A stretch of DNA of 64,000 nt, from assembly GCA_963557075.1 (NCBI GenBank), contig CAUWDA010000001.1, forward strand, positions 62,001 to 126,000, in the 5' to 3' direction. The stretch comes from Flavonifractor sp963557075. GTDB taxonomy: Bacteria; Bacillota; Clostridia; Oscillospirales; Oscillospiraceae. The notes under the pieces were generated by a model, which saw only the letters and a program-made list of their open reading frames with translations, was not told the DNA's origin and searched no databases. The number at the start of each line of letters is the position of its first letter. Within the stretch, counting starts at the first letter, position 1. A program made the translations under genes and the position numbers. This document shows, one piece after another, positions 25,283 to 33,636 of the stretch.

Positions 25283-25996
25283 TCATTCCACTTCTGTGGG
25301 GTCGTAGGAGCAGACCAGATCGCCGTCGGCGTCGTAGCCCCGGCACCAGATGGACAGGATGCCGCTGTGTCCTCTGCCGTCGGGCTTAGGGGGAGTGGGG
25401 GAGGTGACGGGCGCTCCCACCCATACGCCATTTCCGGCGGAGGACCAGGAGATGGATACGCCACGTTCCGCAAGGGCCTCCTGGGGGTCCTCCCAGTCGC
25501 CCAGCCACAGAAATTCCCCCTCCACCCGGACTACCGAGGTGTCGGTGCAGACGGCCAACGGGATCAGCTCACTTCTGATCGTTGGGAAGGCACCATAAGG
25601 CTTGCTGTCGTCGATGTAGGAATAGGAGGTATTGGCTACGTACCAGGGGTAAAGGGTATGCTCGCCCATCCAGGAGAGAACGTCCAGCTCATAGTAGGGT
25701 ACCGTCCACAGCAGACCGGCGGTGCGCTTCAATTCTGCCACGGCATAGGTGTCCCCGGAGCGGAGTACCGCCCAGGCGTCGTCATCCGGCTGGGCCTTGT
25801 TTAGCTGGATGGGGCCGGAGGCGATCACTTCCCCGTTGCTGAAGCCATTGGCAGGACCGGCCTGACGGCAGGCCAGGCTAATGGTGGGCATGGGCCGCTC
25901 CAGGGTCACCCACAGCAGGAACAGGGCGGCCAACAGTGCCAGAGTGCTGAGGGCCAGCAGCAGCCGGGGCAGGATCACATAGCGAAAACGACTCAC
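25283..25996 (-). CDS. Module partner protein, copy 2
   Basis: A 237-residue membrane-anchored protein, 'FRYVILPRLLLALSTLALLAALFLLWVTL' then an outer domain. It keeps 'VVRVEGEFLWLGDWEDPQEALAERGVSISWSSAGNGVWVG' and ends 'CRGYDADGDLVCSYD', so it is clearly homologous to copies 3 and 4. ATGA overlap with the HAAS gene of the same pair. Confidence 0.75.
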   Translation of the reverse strand: MSRFRYVILPRLLLALSTLALLAALFLLWVTLERPMPTISLACRQAGPANGFSNGEVIASGPIQLNKAQPDDDAWAVLRSGDTYAVAELKRTAGLLWTVPYYELDVLSWMGEHTLYPWYVANTSYSYIDDSKPYGAFPTIRSELIPLAVCTDTSVVRVEGEFLWLGDWEDPQEALAERGVSISWSSAGNGVWVGAPVTSPTPPKPDGRGHSGILSIWCRGYDADGDLVCSYDPTEVE

Positions 25997-26775
25997 AGCG
26001 GGGGCACCTCCTCCTGTAAGGTGATGTAGATGGTGACGCTTTCCTCTGTGGTGCTGAGGGTAACGGTAAATTGCCGGGCGCCGGGGGTGGGATTTTGGAT
26101 TTCCAGTACGGTGGCACTGCCCAGCAGACTATGTTTTGCAGGGGTGGAAATGATGGCCGAGCCAGAGCCGCCAGTATCATCGGTCCAGGATAGCTCGCCC
26201 CGCAGGGAATTCATGGGTGGACGCCAGAACTGCAATTGGGTGATGGTGAGGGGGCAACGGAGCAGATATTTCTGGTTTGTCTCCTTCTCAGGAGAGTCCC
26301 AGGACACCAGCAGCAATTCAGCTTCTCCAAAGGGAGTGAGACGATAGCCCGCCAGATCTCCGCCGCCGCTGGCAGTGCCGGAGACCACCAGGGAGGCGTC
26401 GCCTATGCCATAATAGAGCAATGTGGTGGACTGGGGGAAGGTGCCCGACAAGGCGAAGGGGCCGGTACCAGACCGGAAGCCGATGATGAGACTGAGCAGC
26501 AGTATGATCAGGGCCAACAGGGTAAAAATGCGGGAGAGCCGGGGGATAAGCGGGCTGTGGCACTTGTCCAGCTGGCGGCCCAGCTCGTAGGGGTCGCCCA
26601 TGGCGGCCACCGCCTGGAGGGCGGCTTCCTCGGGTGGGATGCCCTGGGCCTCCAGGGCGGCGGCGTGGTCCTCCAGGTGGGCACGCAGCTCCGCCACGGT
26701 GGGACCGTGGACCGGCTTCCATCGGATGACAGAACATACCTTGCCACAGAAGGAGTCAAAAGGTTTGGATAACAT
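25993..26775 (-). CDS. HAAS-domain membrane protein, copy 2
   Basis: A 260-residue protein: HAAS domain ('FDSFCGKVCSVIRWKPVHGPTVAELRAHLEDHAAALEAQGIPPEEAAL'), one membrane helix ('IFTLLALIILLLSLIIGF') and an outer domain ending 'VTLSTTEESVTIYITLQEEVPPL'. ATG 26775 has GAGGTGAG upstream and lies 6 bases after the previous gene. The extreme N-terminus is diverged while the membrane-proximal part is identical to copy 3. Confidence 0.8.
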   Translation of the reverse strand: MLSKPFDSFCGKVCSVIRWKPVHGPTVAELRAHLEDHAAALEAQGIPPEEAALQAVAAMGDPYELGRQLDKCHSPLIPRLSRIFTLLALIILLLSLIIGFRSGTGPFALSGTFPQSTTLLYYGIGDASLVVSGTASGGGDLAGYRLTPFGEAELLLVSWDSPEKETNQKYLLRCPLTITQLQFWRPPMNSLRGELSWTDDTGGSGSAIISTPAKHSLLGSATVLEIQNPTPGARQFTVTLSTTEESVTIYITLQEEVPPL

Positions 26776-26780
26776 AGAGC

Positions 26781-27413
26781 TCACCTCGGTTCCGGGACGG
26801 TCAGGTCCCAAAAATCGGTCCATATCTCCGGGACGGCGGTCTCATGGATCAGGGTCCCATTGGCATCGTAGCCACGGAGCAGGAAACCGTCATCGTCAAT
26901 AGTGCCGGTGCCCAAACTTCCATGACAGGGAAAGAGCCAGCAGTTTTCCGCCAGAGGTTCGGTCTGACGCAGAACGTGAAAGCCGCCTTCCCGGCCGCCG
27001 TAGATGTAATAGACCAGCTCGACCTGGGCGATCTCCGGGTCATTGCAGATGACCAGCAGGCTGTCGATGTTGATGAGGGGCATCATGGGGTAGTCCGGGT
27101 CGTTGGTTACGGCGTTTAGGTACCCATTGGACCAGAAGAGTGGGTCGGGTCGGGCCAGACGGCACAAGGCATAGCTATTGCCGTCCTGGAGCAGATAAAC
27201 GATATGGGAGTCGTATTTGGTTCGGGCCAGGGTTTTGCCGGGACCGTAGAGACTGACAGCCTGTGTGCCGATAAGGGCCTGCTTTTCGGTCAGATAGGGC
27301 TTCTGACTGGACAGGAAGAGAAAGGAGAGCAGGGCCAGCAGCACCAGAAAGAGCAGCAGATCCACCGCCAGCCGCCGACGGCGGGTGGTAGGAGTAGCGG
27401 GGCCTTTAGCCAT
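26781..27413 (-). CDS. Module partner protein, copy 1 (diverged)
   Basis: A 210-residue protein with a basic N-terminus (TTRRRRLAVD), one membrane helix ('LLLFLVLLALLSFLFL') and an outer domain. It lacks the 'RYYILPR' start but retains the pattern 'EIAQVELVYYIYGG' and 'LLRGYDANGTLIHE' at the same places as the other partners, so it looks like a distant copy. Overlaps the HAAS gene of its pair by 8 bases. Confidence 0.68.
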   Translation of the reverse strand: MAKGPATPTTRRRRLAVDLLLFLVLLALLSFLFLSSQKPYLTEKQALIGTQAVSLYGPGKTLARTKYDSHIVYLLQDGNSYALCRLARPDPLFWSNGYLNAVTNDPDYPMMPLINIDSLLVICNDPEIAQVELVYYIYGGREGGFHVLRQTEPLAENCWLFPCHGSLGTGTIDDDGFLLRGYDANGTLIHETAVPEIWTDFWDLTVPEPR

Positions 27414-28287
27414 TTTCGACGCCTCCTTTCAGGGACAGGGGGAAGGAGAGCTGGGTATTCCCATACCGGTCGAAACGGAGGGTGAGCTGTGTGGCGTCCG
27501 GGTCCACATCAATGACGTATAAATCATAATAGGTAACGAATGGGGTGGTGAGAGAGGGCCCGCCCATGGTGTTATAGAGTTGGGGAGCGGGAGCCTGTTC
27601 TGGGTACAGAGCATAAAGCACTTCTGCGGCTTCATGCTGATCCATGGCGGGATAACGGTTACCAAGGTCATCTTCCGTCCACAGCCAGTTGTAGACCCGG
27701 GGCATGCACAGCCGGGGATCCAGGTTGACAGCCTTCAGCAGGATACTCACCCGAAGGGCGGGCTCTCCGCTGAAGGTATGGGGACGGGAGGTGACCAGCA
27801 CCCGATCCACCGTGAAGGTATAGTGATCCTGATAGCAGACGGCATCCTCCGGATGATAGTCCGCCAGTATTTCCGTCTGGTCGTAAACCTCTAGAATGGC
27901 GTTGGTACCATCGTTATAAAGGGGCGGGTTCAGGAACGCAGCCAAGGCGTCAAAGCCCATAGGAAGAAAGCAGAAGAGCAGCAAAAGGACCAGACTGATC
28001 CGCACCGATACCCGAAACAGAATCTGAAACCAACCTAACAGGGGACTATGGCTCTCATTCAGAGCACGGCCCAGCGTCTCCGGGTCGCCCATGGACTGGA
28101 CGGCCCTGGACTCGGCGTCCCACAGGGTCATGTCCGGATGGGCCGCCAGCAGAGCGTCCCGGTGGTCCTCCAGGTGGGCGGTGAGCTCGGCGGTGATGGC
28201 GGCGTGGTCCGGCCAGAAGCGAACGAGAGCGCACACCTGGCCGCAGAAGGAGTCAAAGGTGGGCCGGGGCGCATTGGGGGCGGCCAT
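27406..28287 (-). CDS. HAAS-domain membrane protein, copy 1 (diverged)
   Basis: A 293-residue protein and the first of four HAAS proteins. The HAAS domain is 'FDSFCGQVCALVRFWPDHAAITAELTAHLEDHRDALL...SMGDPETLGRALNESHSPLLG', followed by a membrane helix and a longer outer domain. The ATG at 28287 overlaps the PadR stop (TGATG), so the protein should be made in step with the regulator. It is the most diverged copy and sits next to the regulator, which suggests it is the ancestral one. Confidence 0.8.
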   Translation of the reverse strand: MAAPNAPRPTFDSFCGQVCALVRFWPDHAAITAELTAHLEDHRDALLAAHPDMTLWDAESRAVQSMGDPETLGRALNESHSPLLGWFQILFRVSVRISLVLLLLFCFLPMGFDALAAFLNPPLYNDGTNAILEVYDQTEILADYHPEDAVCYQDHYTFTVDRVLVTSRPHTFSGEPALRVSILLKAVNLDPRLCMPRVYNWLWTEDDLGNRYPAMDQHEAAEVLYALYPEQAPAPQLYNTMGGPSLTTPFVTYYDLYVIDVDPDATQLTLRFDRYGNTQLSFPLSLKGGVENG

Positions 28288-28631
28288 CAGGCCATGGCCG
28301 GGGCAGAGCCGGCCAGCACCGCATTGACCGCCTGGGAGAAGGTGGTCCACTCCTCCTTCTTCACATCCAGCAGGCGCAGGCCTTTTTTGGTGATGTGGTA
28401 ATACTTGCGGGTACGGCCGGTGGGGGCGGCTTTTTCATAGGAGCTTACCGCCCCCTCCTTCTCCAGGGTGTGGAGGATGGGGTAGAGCGTGCCCTCCTTC
28501 ATGGAGAAGGTGTGGTCGCTTCTGGACTCCAGTTCGGCGATCATCTGGTAGCCGTACTTGTCCTCCCCGGACAGGAGAGAGAGCACCAGCAGGGTGGTGC
28601 TGCCGGAGAGCAGGGATTTATCCGCTTTCAT
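28287..28631 (-). CDS. PadR-family transcriptional regulator
   Basis: A 114-residue winged-helix PadR regulator: 'VLSLLSGEDKYGYQMIAELESRSDHTFSMKEGTLYPILHTLEKEGAVSSY' and 'GRTRKYYHITKKG'. It heads the operon of four HAAS modules. I chose ATG 28631, preceded by AAAGGAGG. Upstream lies a perfect 20-bp inverted repeat covering a consensus promoter (28658-28707), so it very probably represses its own operon. Confidence 0.93.
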   Translation of the reverse strand: MKADKSLLSGSTTLLVLSLLSGEDKYGYQMIAELESRSDHTFSMKEGTLYPILHTLEKEGAVSSYEKAAPTGRTRKYYHITKKGLRLLDVKKEEWTTFSQAVNAVLAGSAPAMA

Positions 28632-28657
28632 GGGGAGCCTCCTTTCAAAATAAAACA

Positions 28658-28702
28658 ATACCTCGAGCTTCTAGGTACATTATACCTAGAAGCTCGAGGT
28701 AT
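28658..28702. promoter_or_regulatory. PadR operator: 20-bp perfect inverted repeat
   Basis: Left arm 28658-28677 and right arm 28683-28702 are exact reverse complements (outer end ATACC, inner end GGTA) with a 5-nt centre that carries most of the -10 box. A dyad of this size over the whole core promoter is what a self-repressing PadR dimer pair would use. Confidence 0.8.
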
Positions 28703-28707
28703 GTCAA
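28679..28707 (-). promoter_or_regulatory. Consensus sigma-A promoter of padR-HAAS operon
   Basis: On the minus strand: perfect -35 TTGACA (28702-28707), 17-bp spacer, perfect -10 TATAAT (28679-28684). The spacer and -10 lie inside the inverted repeat, so the promoter should be strong when the repressor leaves. Confidence 0.9.
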
Positions 28708-28715
28708 GATTGCCG

Positions 28716-29672
28716 TTACTTCATGCGGCTGCGGAGGGGTTGGCCGGACAGAAAGCGGCTCAGGTTGTCCAGAAAAAGCTCGGCCAGACTGTCCAGCGTG
28801 ACCTCCATGTGGTTGTAGCCCCCAGCGGTATGGGGGGTGATGAGGGTCCTGGGGGCGCTCCAGAGGGGGTGGTCCGGGGGAAGGGGCTCAGGGTCGGTGA
28901 CGTCCATCCCGGCCCCCAGCAGATGGCCCTGGGACAGTACCTCCGCCAGGGCGGCGCAGTCCACGGCGGAGCCCCGGCCTGCGTTGAGGAGAACGGCGTC
29001 CGGCTTCATCAACAGCAGACGGCGGCGGTCCAGCAGGCCGGCGGTCTCTGCATTGTGGGGGAGGGCCAGGGCCACCACGTCGGCCTGGGGGAGCAGGCTG
29101 TCTGCGGCAGACAGGGGGAAGGTGCGGTCAAAGCCCTCCACGGGGGAATCGGAGCGGTGGAGACCGATAACGGTTTTCGCGCCCAGGGCCCGGCACAGAC
29201 GGGCAAAGTGGCGGCCAATGTCGCCGGTACCCCCCACCAGCACGGTCTCCCCACGGAGGGAGCGGACATGGCCCAGGTCAGACCAGGTATGGGTATTTTG
29301 CTGGTCCCGGTAGGCGGGCAGGCGCTTATAGAGGGCCAGCAGCATGGCCAGCATGTGCTCGGAAACGGCGGGGCCGTAGGCTCCGGCGGCACAGGTGAGG
29401 ACCACGCCGTCAGGCAGGACGCCGGGGACCAGATAGGGGTCCACCCCGGCGTTCCAGCTCTGGACCCATTTCAGACGGGGAAAGGTTTTGAGATCCGTTG
29501 GCGGGACGAAGCCCAGCAGGATGGTGGCGCGAGCCCGCCAGTCCGGGGGGATGCCGGCGGCTCCCCGGCGGTCATTGGTGGGGAAAAAGAGATGTTCCTC
29601 GTTGGGAGCGGCAGCCCGGAAGGCGGCCTGCTGCGGGCCGGTCAGCGGAAGCAGGTGGAGAATGGTTTCCAT
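28716..29672 (-). CDS. D-2-hydroxyacid dehydrogenase family protein
   Basis: A 318-residue NAD(P)-dependent dehydrogenase. The Rossmann motif is 'VLVGGTGDIGRHFARL'. Catalytic residues are Arg in 'NAGRGSAVD', Glu in 'DPEPLP' and His in 'TPHTAGGYNH'. Family members interconvert 2-keto and D-2-hydroxy acids; the substrate cannot be told. I chose ATG 29672, which has AAGGAGG upstream; the longer frame runs through a REP element. Single gene, reading away from the PadR promoter. Confidence 0.88.
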   Translation of the reverse strand: METILHLLPLTGPQQAAFRAAAPNEEHLFFPTNDRRGAAGIPPDWRARATILLGFVPPTDLKTFPRLKWVQSWNAGVDPYLVPGVLPDGVVLTCAAGAYGPAVSEHMLAMLLALYKRLPAYRDQQNTHTWSDLGHVRSLRGETVLVGGTGDIGRHFARLCRALGAKTVIGLHRSDSPVEGFDRTFPLSAADSLLPQADVVALALPHNAETAGLLDRRRLLLMKPDAVLLNAGRGSAVDCAALAEVLSQGHLLGAGMDVTDPEPLPPDHPLWSAPRTLITPHTAGGYNHMEVTLDSLAELFLDNLSRFLSGQPLRSRMK

Positions 29673-29711
29673 GGGTGCGGCCTCCTTGTAAGCGGCAAAG
29701 AATAAGGCAGA

Positions 29712-29737
29712 GGGCCGATGTGGGCATCGGCCCCTAC
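29712..29737. repeat. REP-like palindrome
   Basis: Stem GGGCCGATG / CATCGGCCC, loop TGGG, followed by CCTAC. Lies 40 bases upstream of the dehydrogenase start. Confidence 0.8.
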
Positions 29738-29777
29738 GGGAAAAATGGGGGCTGATCGGTAGACCAGCCCCCATAAT

Positions 29778-29823
29778 CTTATTTGATGGTGATGAGCAGT
29801 TCGCCGGCCTTGACAGAGCCGCC
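29778..29823 (-). pseudogene. Displaced 3' end of pycA (biotinyl-domain tail)
   Basis: On the minus strand this encodes GSVKAGELLITIK and a stop, identical in protein to the last codons of pycA 200 bases away. The first 23 bases (29801-29823) are identical to pycA; beyond them the codons differ but are synonymous. Codons here (CTG, CTC, ATC, ACC) are typical of the host, so this may be the original gene end pushed away by an insertion. Confidence 0.75.
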
Positions 29824-30022
29824 GGACCCACGCAGGCAAGCCTGCGTGGGGACCCGTGAGACATTTGATTTCGTATCGCGGGGCGGAAGTGAATCCCGCC
29901 CCGCTCCGCCGCAAAAGCGGCGGTTCGCTGCGCTCACAGGAAGGCGGCAGGGGGATGGAAGGCGAAGAAAACCATGCTTACTTAATAGTGATCAAGAGCT
30001 CGCCGGCCTTGACAGAGCCGCC
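29801..30022. mobile_element. Small non-coding element bounded by 23-bp direct repeats at pycA 3' end
   Basis: Identical 23-bp cores lie at 29801-29823 and 30000-30022. Between them are a strong hairpin (29827-29850), a hairpin with loop AAGTGAAT (29878-29904), a third hairpin CCGCCGC/GCGGCGG (about 29906-29924), and the recoded end of pycA. There is no open reading frame of note. The layout is that of an element inserted in a gene end that restores the gene; whether it is mobile is inferred. Confidence 0.5.
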
Positions 30023-33000
30023 TTCTTTGATCAAGACCTGATCCACGGTGCCCGCCATACGGGCTACCACGGAGGTCTCCATCTTCATAGCATCGATGAC
30101 AGCCAGGACCTGATTTTCCTCCACCTTGTCGCCGGGGCGCACATTGATCTTGGACACCATGCCGGGGATGGAGGCCCCCACCTGGCTCTTGTCAGAGGGG
30201 TCGGCCAGGGCCACTTTGCGGACCTGGGCGGAGGCGCTCTTGTCGGGCACCGCCACCTCACGGCGCATGCCGTTGAGCTCGAACTGCACGTTGCGGGTGC
30301 CGTCCTCGTTCAGGTCGCCCAGCCCCACATACTTGATGACCAGGGTCTTGCCGTCCTCGATGTTGATCTTGTTGGTCTCGCCCAGGGCCATGCCGTTGAA
30401 GAACACATGGCTGCCCATGCGCATGATATAGCCGTACTCCTGCCGGTGGCGGTAGAAGTCCTCCACCACCTTGGGGTAGAGACACCAGGAGATGACGTTG
30501 TGGTCAGAGGCGTCGGGGTAGAACTTGCGGACCTCCTCCCGGGCCTTCTCGAAGTCGATGGGCTCCAGCAGCTCGCCGGGGCGGCAGGTGATGGGCTGCT
30601 CTCCCTTGAGGACCACTTTTTGCAGATCCTCGGGGAAGCCCCAGGCGGGCTGGCCCATCATGCCCTTGAAGTAGCTGACCACGGAGTCGGGGAAGGTGAG
30701 GGCCTCGCCCCGCGCCACGATGTTCTCGGGGGTCAGGCTGTTCTGCACCATGAAGATGGCCAGGTCGCCCACCATCTTGGAGGAGGGAGTCACCTTCACG
30801 ATGTCGCCCAGCATGTGGTTGACGGTCTTGTACATCTCCTTGACCGCCTCGAACTGGTGGCCCAGGCCGATGCTCTCCACCTGGCTTTTCAGGTTGGTGT
30901 ACTGGCCACCAGGCATCTCATAGCGGTAGATGTCGGTGGAGGGGTTTTTGATACCCGCCTCAAACTTGCTGTAACGCAGACGCACGTCGGCCCAGTAGTC
31001 GGACAGCTTTTGCAGCTTGCCGCCGTCCAGCCCGGTGTCCCGCTCCTGGCCCTGGAGAGCGGCCACCACAGCGTTCATGGAGGGCTGGCTGGTCATGGAG
31101 GACATGGAGTCGATGGCGCAGTCCACAATGTCCACCCCGGCCTCGGCGGCCATCAGATAGGCGGCCACCTGGTTGCCCGAGGTGTCGTGGGTGTGCAGGT
31201 GGATGGGCAGGCCGATCTCCTGCTTGAGGGTGGAGACCAGCTTCTTGGCGGCGTAGGGCTTCAGCAGGCCGGACATATCCTTGATGCACAGCAGATGGGC
31301 GCCCCGCTTCTCCAGCTCTTTGGCCATATCCACATAGTACTTGAGGGTGTACTTGTCCCGGTCGGGATCCAGGATGTCGCCGGTGTAGCAGATGGTGGCT
31401 TCGCACAGCTTGCCCTGCTTGAGGACCTCGTCCATGGCCACTTCCATGCCGGGGATCCAGTTCAGGGAGTCAAAGATGCGGAACACGTCGATGCCGCCGA
31501 CGGCGGCCTCCTTGATGAAGGCGCGGATCAGGTTGTCGGGGTAGTTGGTGTAGCCCACGGCGTTGGCGCCTCGCAGCAGCATCTGGAAGGGAATGTTGGG
31601 GATCTTCTCCCGCAGCAGCCGCAACCGCTCCCAGGGGGACTCGTGGAGGAACCGGTAGGCCACGTCGAAGGTGGCGCCGCCCCACATCTCCAGAGAGAAG
31701 CAGTCATTGAGGATCTCGGCGGTGCCCTCGGCGGCTTTCAGCATATCCCGGGTGCGCACCCGGGTGGACAGCAGGGACTGGTGGGCGTCCCGCATGGTGG
31801 TGTCGGTGATGAGCAGCTTCTTCTGGTCCAGCACCCAGTCCCGCACCGCCTCGGGGCCCTTGCTGTCCAGCAGCTGCTTGAGGCCGGTACATCTGGGCGG
31901 GGTGTGCTCGTAGGGGGGGAAGCGGGGGATATCCCGCTGGGGGCGCTCGGCGGAGGGATTATCCACCTGGATCTGGGCGATATATTTGAGCACCTTGGTG
32001 GCCCGGTCCCGCCCGGTGTCGATGTCAAAGAGCTCGGGGGTCTCGTCGATAAACTTGGTGTGGCACTTGCCCGCCCGGAAGGTGGGGTGGGCCAGGATGT
32101 TGGTGACGAAGGGGATGTTGGTCTTGACGCCCCGGACGTGCTCCTCGCTGATGGCCCGCATGGCCTTGCGGCAGACGCCCTCAAAGGTGTTGTCCCAGGA
32201 GGTGACCTTGACCAGCAGGGAGTCGTAATAGGGGGAGATCTCCGCGCCGGTATAGGCGTTGCCGCCGTCCAGACGGACGCCGAAGCCGCCGCCGGAGCGG
32301 TAGGCGGTGATCTTGCCGGTGTCGGGGGCGAAGTTGTTGGCCGGGTCCTCGGTGGTCACCCGGCACTGGAGGGCATAGCCGTTGAGCCGGACGGCATCCT
32401 GGCTGGGGATCCCGATCTCCGGGGTGGAGAGGGGATGCCCCTCGGCGATGAGGATCTGGGCCCGCACCAGATCCACACCGGTGACCATCTCGGTGACGGT
32501 GTGCTCCACCTGGATGCGGGGATTCATTTCGATGAAATAGTGGTTGCCGTCCCTGTCCACCAGGAACTCCACGGTGCCGGCGGAGACGTAGCCCACATGG
32601 CGGGCCACCTTGACGGCGTCCTCGTACAGGCGCTGACGGGTGGCCTCTGGCACGCTGAAGGCGGGGGCGAACTCCACGACCTTCTGGTAGCGGCGCTGGA
32701 GGGAGCAGTCACGCTCCCCCAGGTGGACCACGTTGCCGTGCTTGTCGCCCAGGATCTGCACCTCGATATGCTTGGGCTCCACCAGGTATTTTTCAATGAA
32801 GATATCCTCGTTGCCAAAGGCCTTCTTGGCCTCGCTCTTCACCAGGTTGAACGCGGGGATGACCTCCTCGGCGGTGTCACAGCGGCGCATACCGCGGCCG
32901 CCGCCGCCGCCGGCGGCCTTCAGGATGATGGGGAAGCCGTAGGAGACGGCCTTCTCCAGAGCCTCCTCACCGCTCTTCAAAGGCTCGCTGGAGCCGGGGA

Positions 33001-33406
33001 TGGTGGGCACATCGCAGGCCTTGGCGATGGCCTTGGCCGTCAGCTTGTCGCCCATCTGGGCCAGAATGGTGGAGGAGGGGCCGATGAAGGTGATGCCGGC
33101 TTCCTCGCAGGCCCTGGCAAAATCGGCGTTCTCGCTCAGGAAACCGTAGCCCGGGTGGATGGCGTCCACGTTGCGGCGGCGGGCCAGATCGATGATGGAG
33201 GGGATGTCCAGATAGGCCCCCAGGGGGGATTTGTTCTCGCCGATGAGATAGGCCTCGTCCGCCTTGGTGCGGAAAAGGGAGAAGGTATCCTCGTTGGAAT
33301 ACATTGCCACCGTATGCAGGCCCAGGTCGTAGCAGGCCCGGAATACCCGGATGGCGATCTCGCCCCGGTTTGCCACCAGGACCTTGTTGAACTTACATTC
33401 CGCCAT
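29978..33406 (-). CDS. pycA: Pyruvate carboxylase
   Basis: A 1142-residue single-chain pyruvate carboxylase that makes oxaloacetate from pyruvate, bicarbonate and ATP. Order: biotin carboxylase (about 1-455; 'KAAGGGGGRGMR', 'EMNPRIQVEHTVTE'), carboxyltransferase ('TDTTMRDAHQSLLSTRVRT', metal-site 'HLHTHDTSGN'), then the biotinyl domain with AMKMET (biotin Lys1108). All motifs are intact. The last seven codons are unusually AT-rich (TTG, ATT, ACT) compared with the rest and with the displaced copy at 29778, suggesting they came with the adjacent element. Confidence 0.97.
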   Translation of the reverse strand: MAECKFNKVLVANRGEIAIRVFRACYDLGLHTVAMYSNEDTFSLFRTKADEAYLIGENKSPLGAYLDIPSIIDLARRRNVDAIHPGYGFLSENADFARACEEAGITFIGPSSTILAQMGDKLTAKAIAKACDVPTIPGSSEPLKSGEEALEKAVSYGFPIILKAAGGGGGRGMRRCDTAEEVIPAFNLVKSEAKKAFGNEDIFIEKYLVEPKHIEVQILGDKHGNVVHLGERDCSLQRRYQKVVEFAPAFSVPEATRQRLYEDAVKVARHVGYVSAGTVEFLVDRDGNHYFIEMNPRIQVEHTVTEMVTGVDLVRAQILIAEGHPLSTPEIGIPSQDAVRLNGYALQCRVTTEDPANNFAPDTGKITAYRSGGGFGVRLDGGNAYTGAEISPYYDSLLVKVTSWDNTFEGVCRKAMRAISEEHVRGVKTNIPFVTNILAHPTFRAGKCHTKFIDETPELFDIDTGRDRATKVLKYIAQIQVDNPSAERPQRDIPRFPPYEHTPPRCTGLKQLLDSKGPEAVRDWVLDQKKLLITDTTMRDAHQSLLSTRVRTRDMLKAAEGTAEILNDCFSLEMWGGATFDVAYRFLHESPWERLRLLREKIPNIPFQMLLRGANAVGYTNYPDNLIRAFIKEAAVGGIDVFRIFDSLNWIPGMEVAMDEVLKQGKLCEATICYTGDILDPDRDKYTLKYYVDMAKELEKRGAHLLCIKDMSGLLKPYAAKKLVSTLKQEIGLPIHLHTHDTSGNQVAAYLMAAEAGVDIVDCAIDSMSSMTSQPSMNAVVAALQGQERDTGLDGGKLQKLSDYWADVRLRYSKFEAGIKNPSTDIYRYEMPGGQYTNLKSQVESIGLGHQFEAVKEMYKTVNHMLGDIVKVTPSSKMVGDLAIFMVQNSLTPENIVARGEALTFPDSVVSYFKGMMGQPAWGFPEDLQKVVLKGEQPITCRPGELLEPIDFEKAREEVRKFYPDASDHNVISWCLYPKVVEDFYRHRQEYGYIMRMGSHVFFNGMALGETNKINIEDGKTLVIKYVGLGDLNEDGTRNVQFELNGMRREVAVPDKSASAQVRKVALADPSDKSQVGASIPGMVSKINVRPGDKVEENQVLAVIDAMKMETSVVARMAGTVDQVLIKEGGSVKAGELLITIK

Positions 33407-33496
33407 GCTGTCCGTCCTTTCTGATGCAGTATGCCATATCGCGGGGCCCGGCCGTGTGCCGGGCGGGTCCTCTGCCCCGATGATATCAGTGAGGTC

Positions 33497-33526
33497 ATTA
33501 TATCTTATACGCTAAAGTATTTGCAA
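33497..33526 (-). promoter_or_regulatory. Sigma-A promoter of pycA
   Basis: On the minus strand: TTGCAA (33521-33526), 18-bp spacer, TATAAT (33497-33502). Confidence 0.65.
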
Positions 33527-33636
33527 TCTTTTTTCTTTCAAATTGCAAATCTTGGCGGGAACCACAGGAATCTTTTTGGGCGCTTGCCGGGAAATAGGAA
33601 ATATGCTAAACTGATGACTGCAAAAGAGGTGGGAAT

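Noticed and set aside
29783..33424. 1213-residue plus-strand frame opposite pycA
   Set aside because: It is the antisense shadow of a fully recognisable pyruvate carboxylase in GC-rich DNA; its protein is His/Gly/Leu-rich with no domain and it has no ribosome site.
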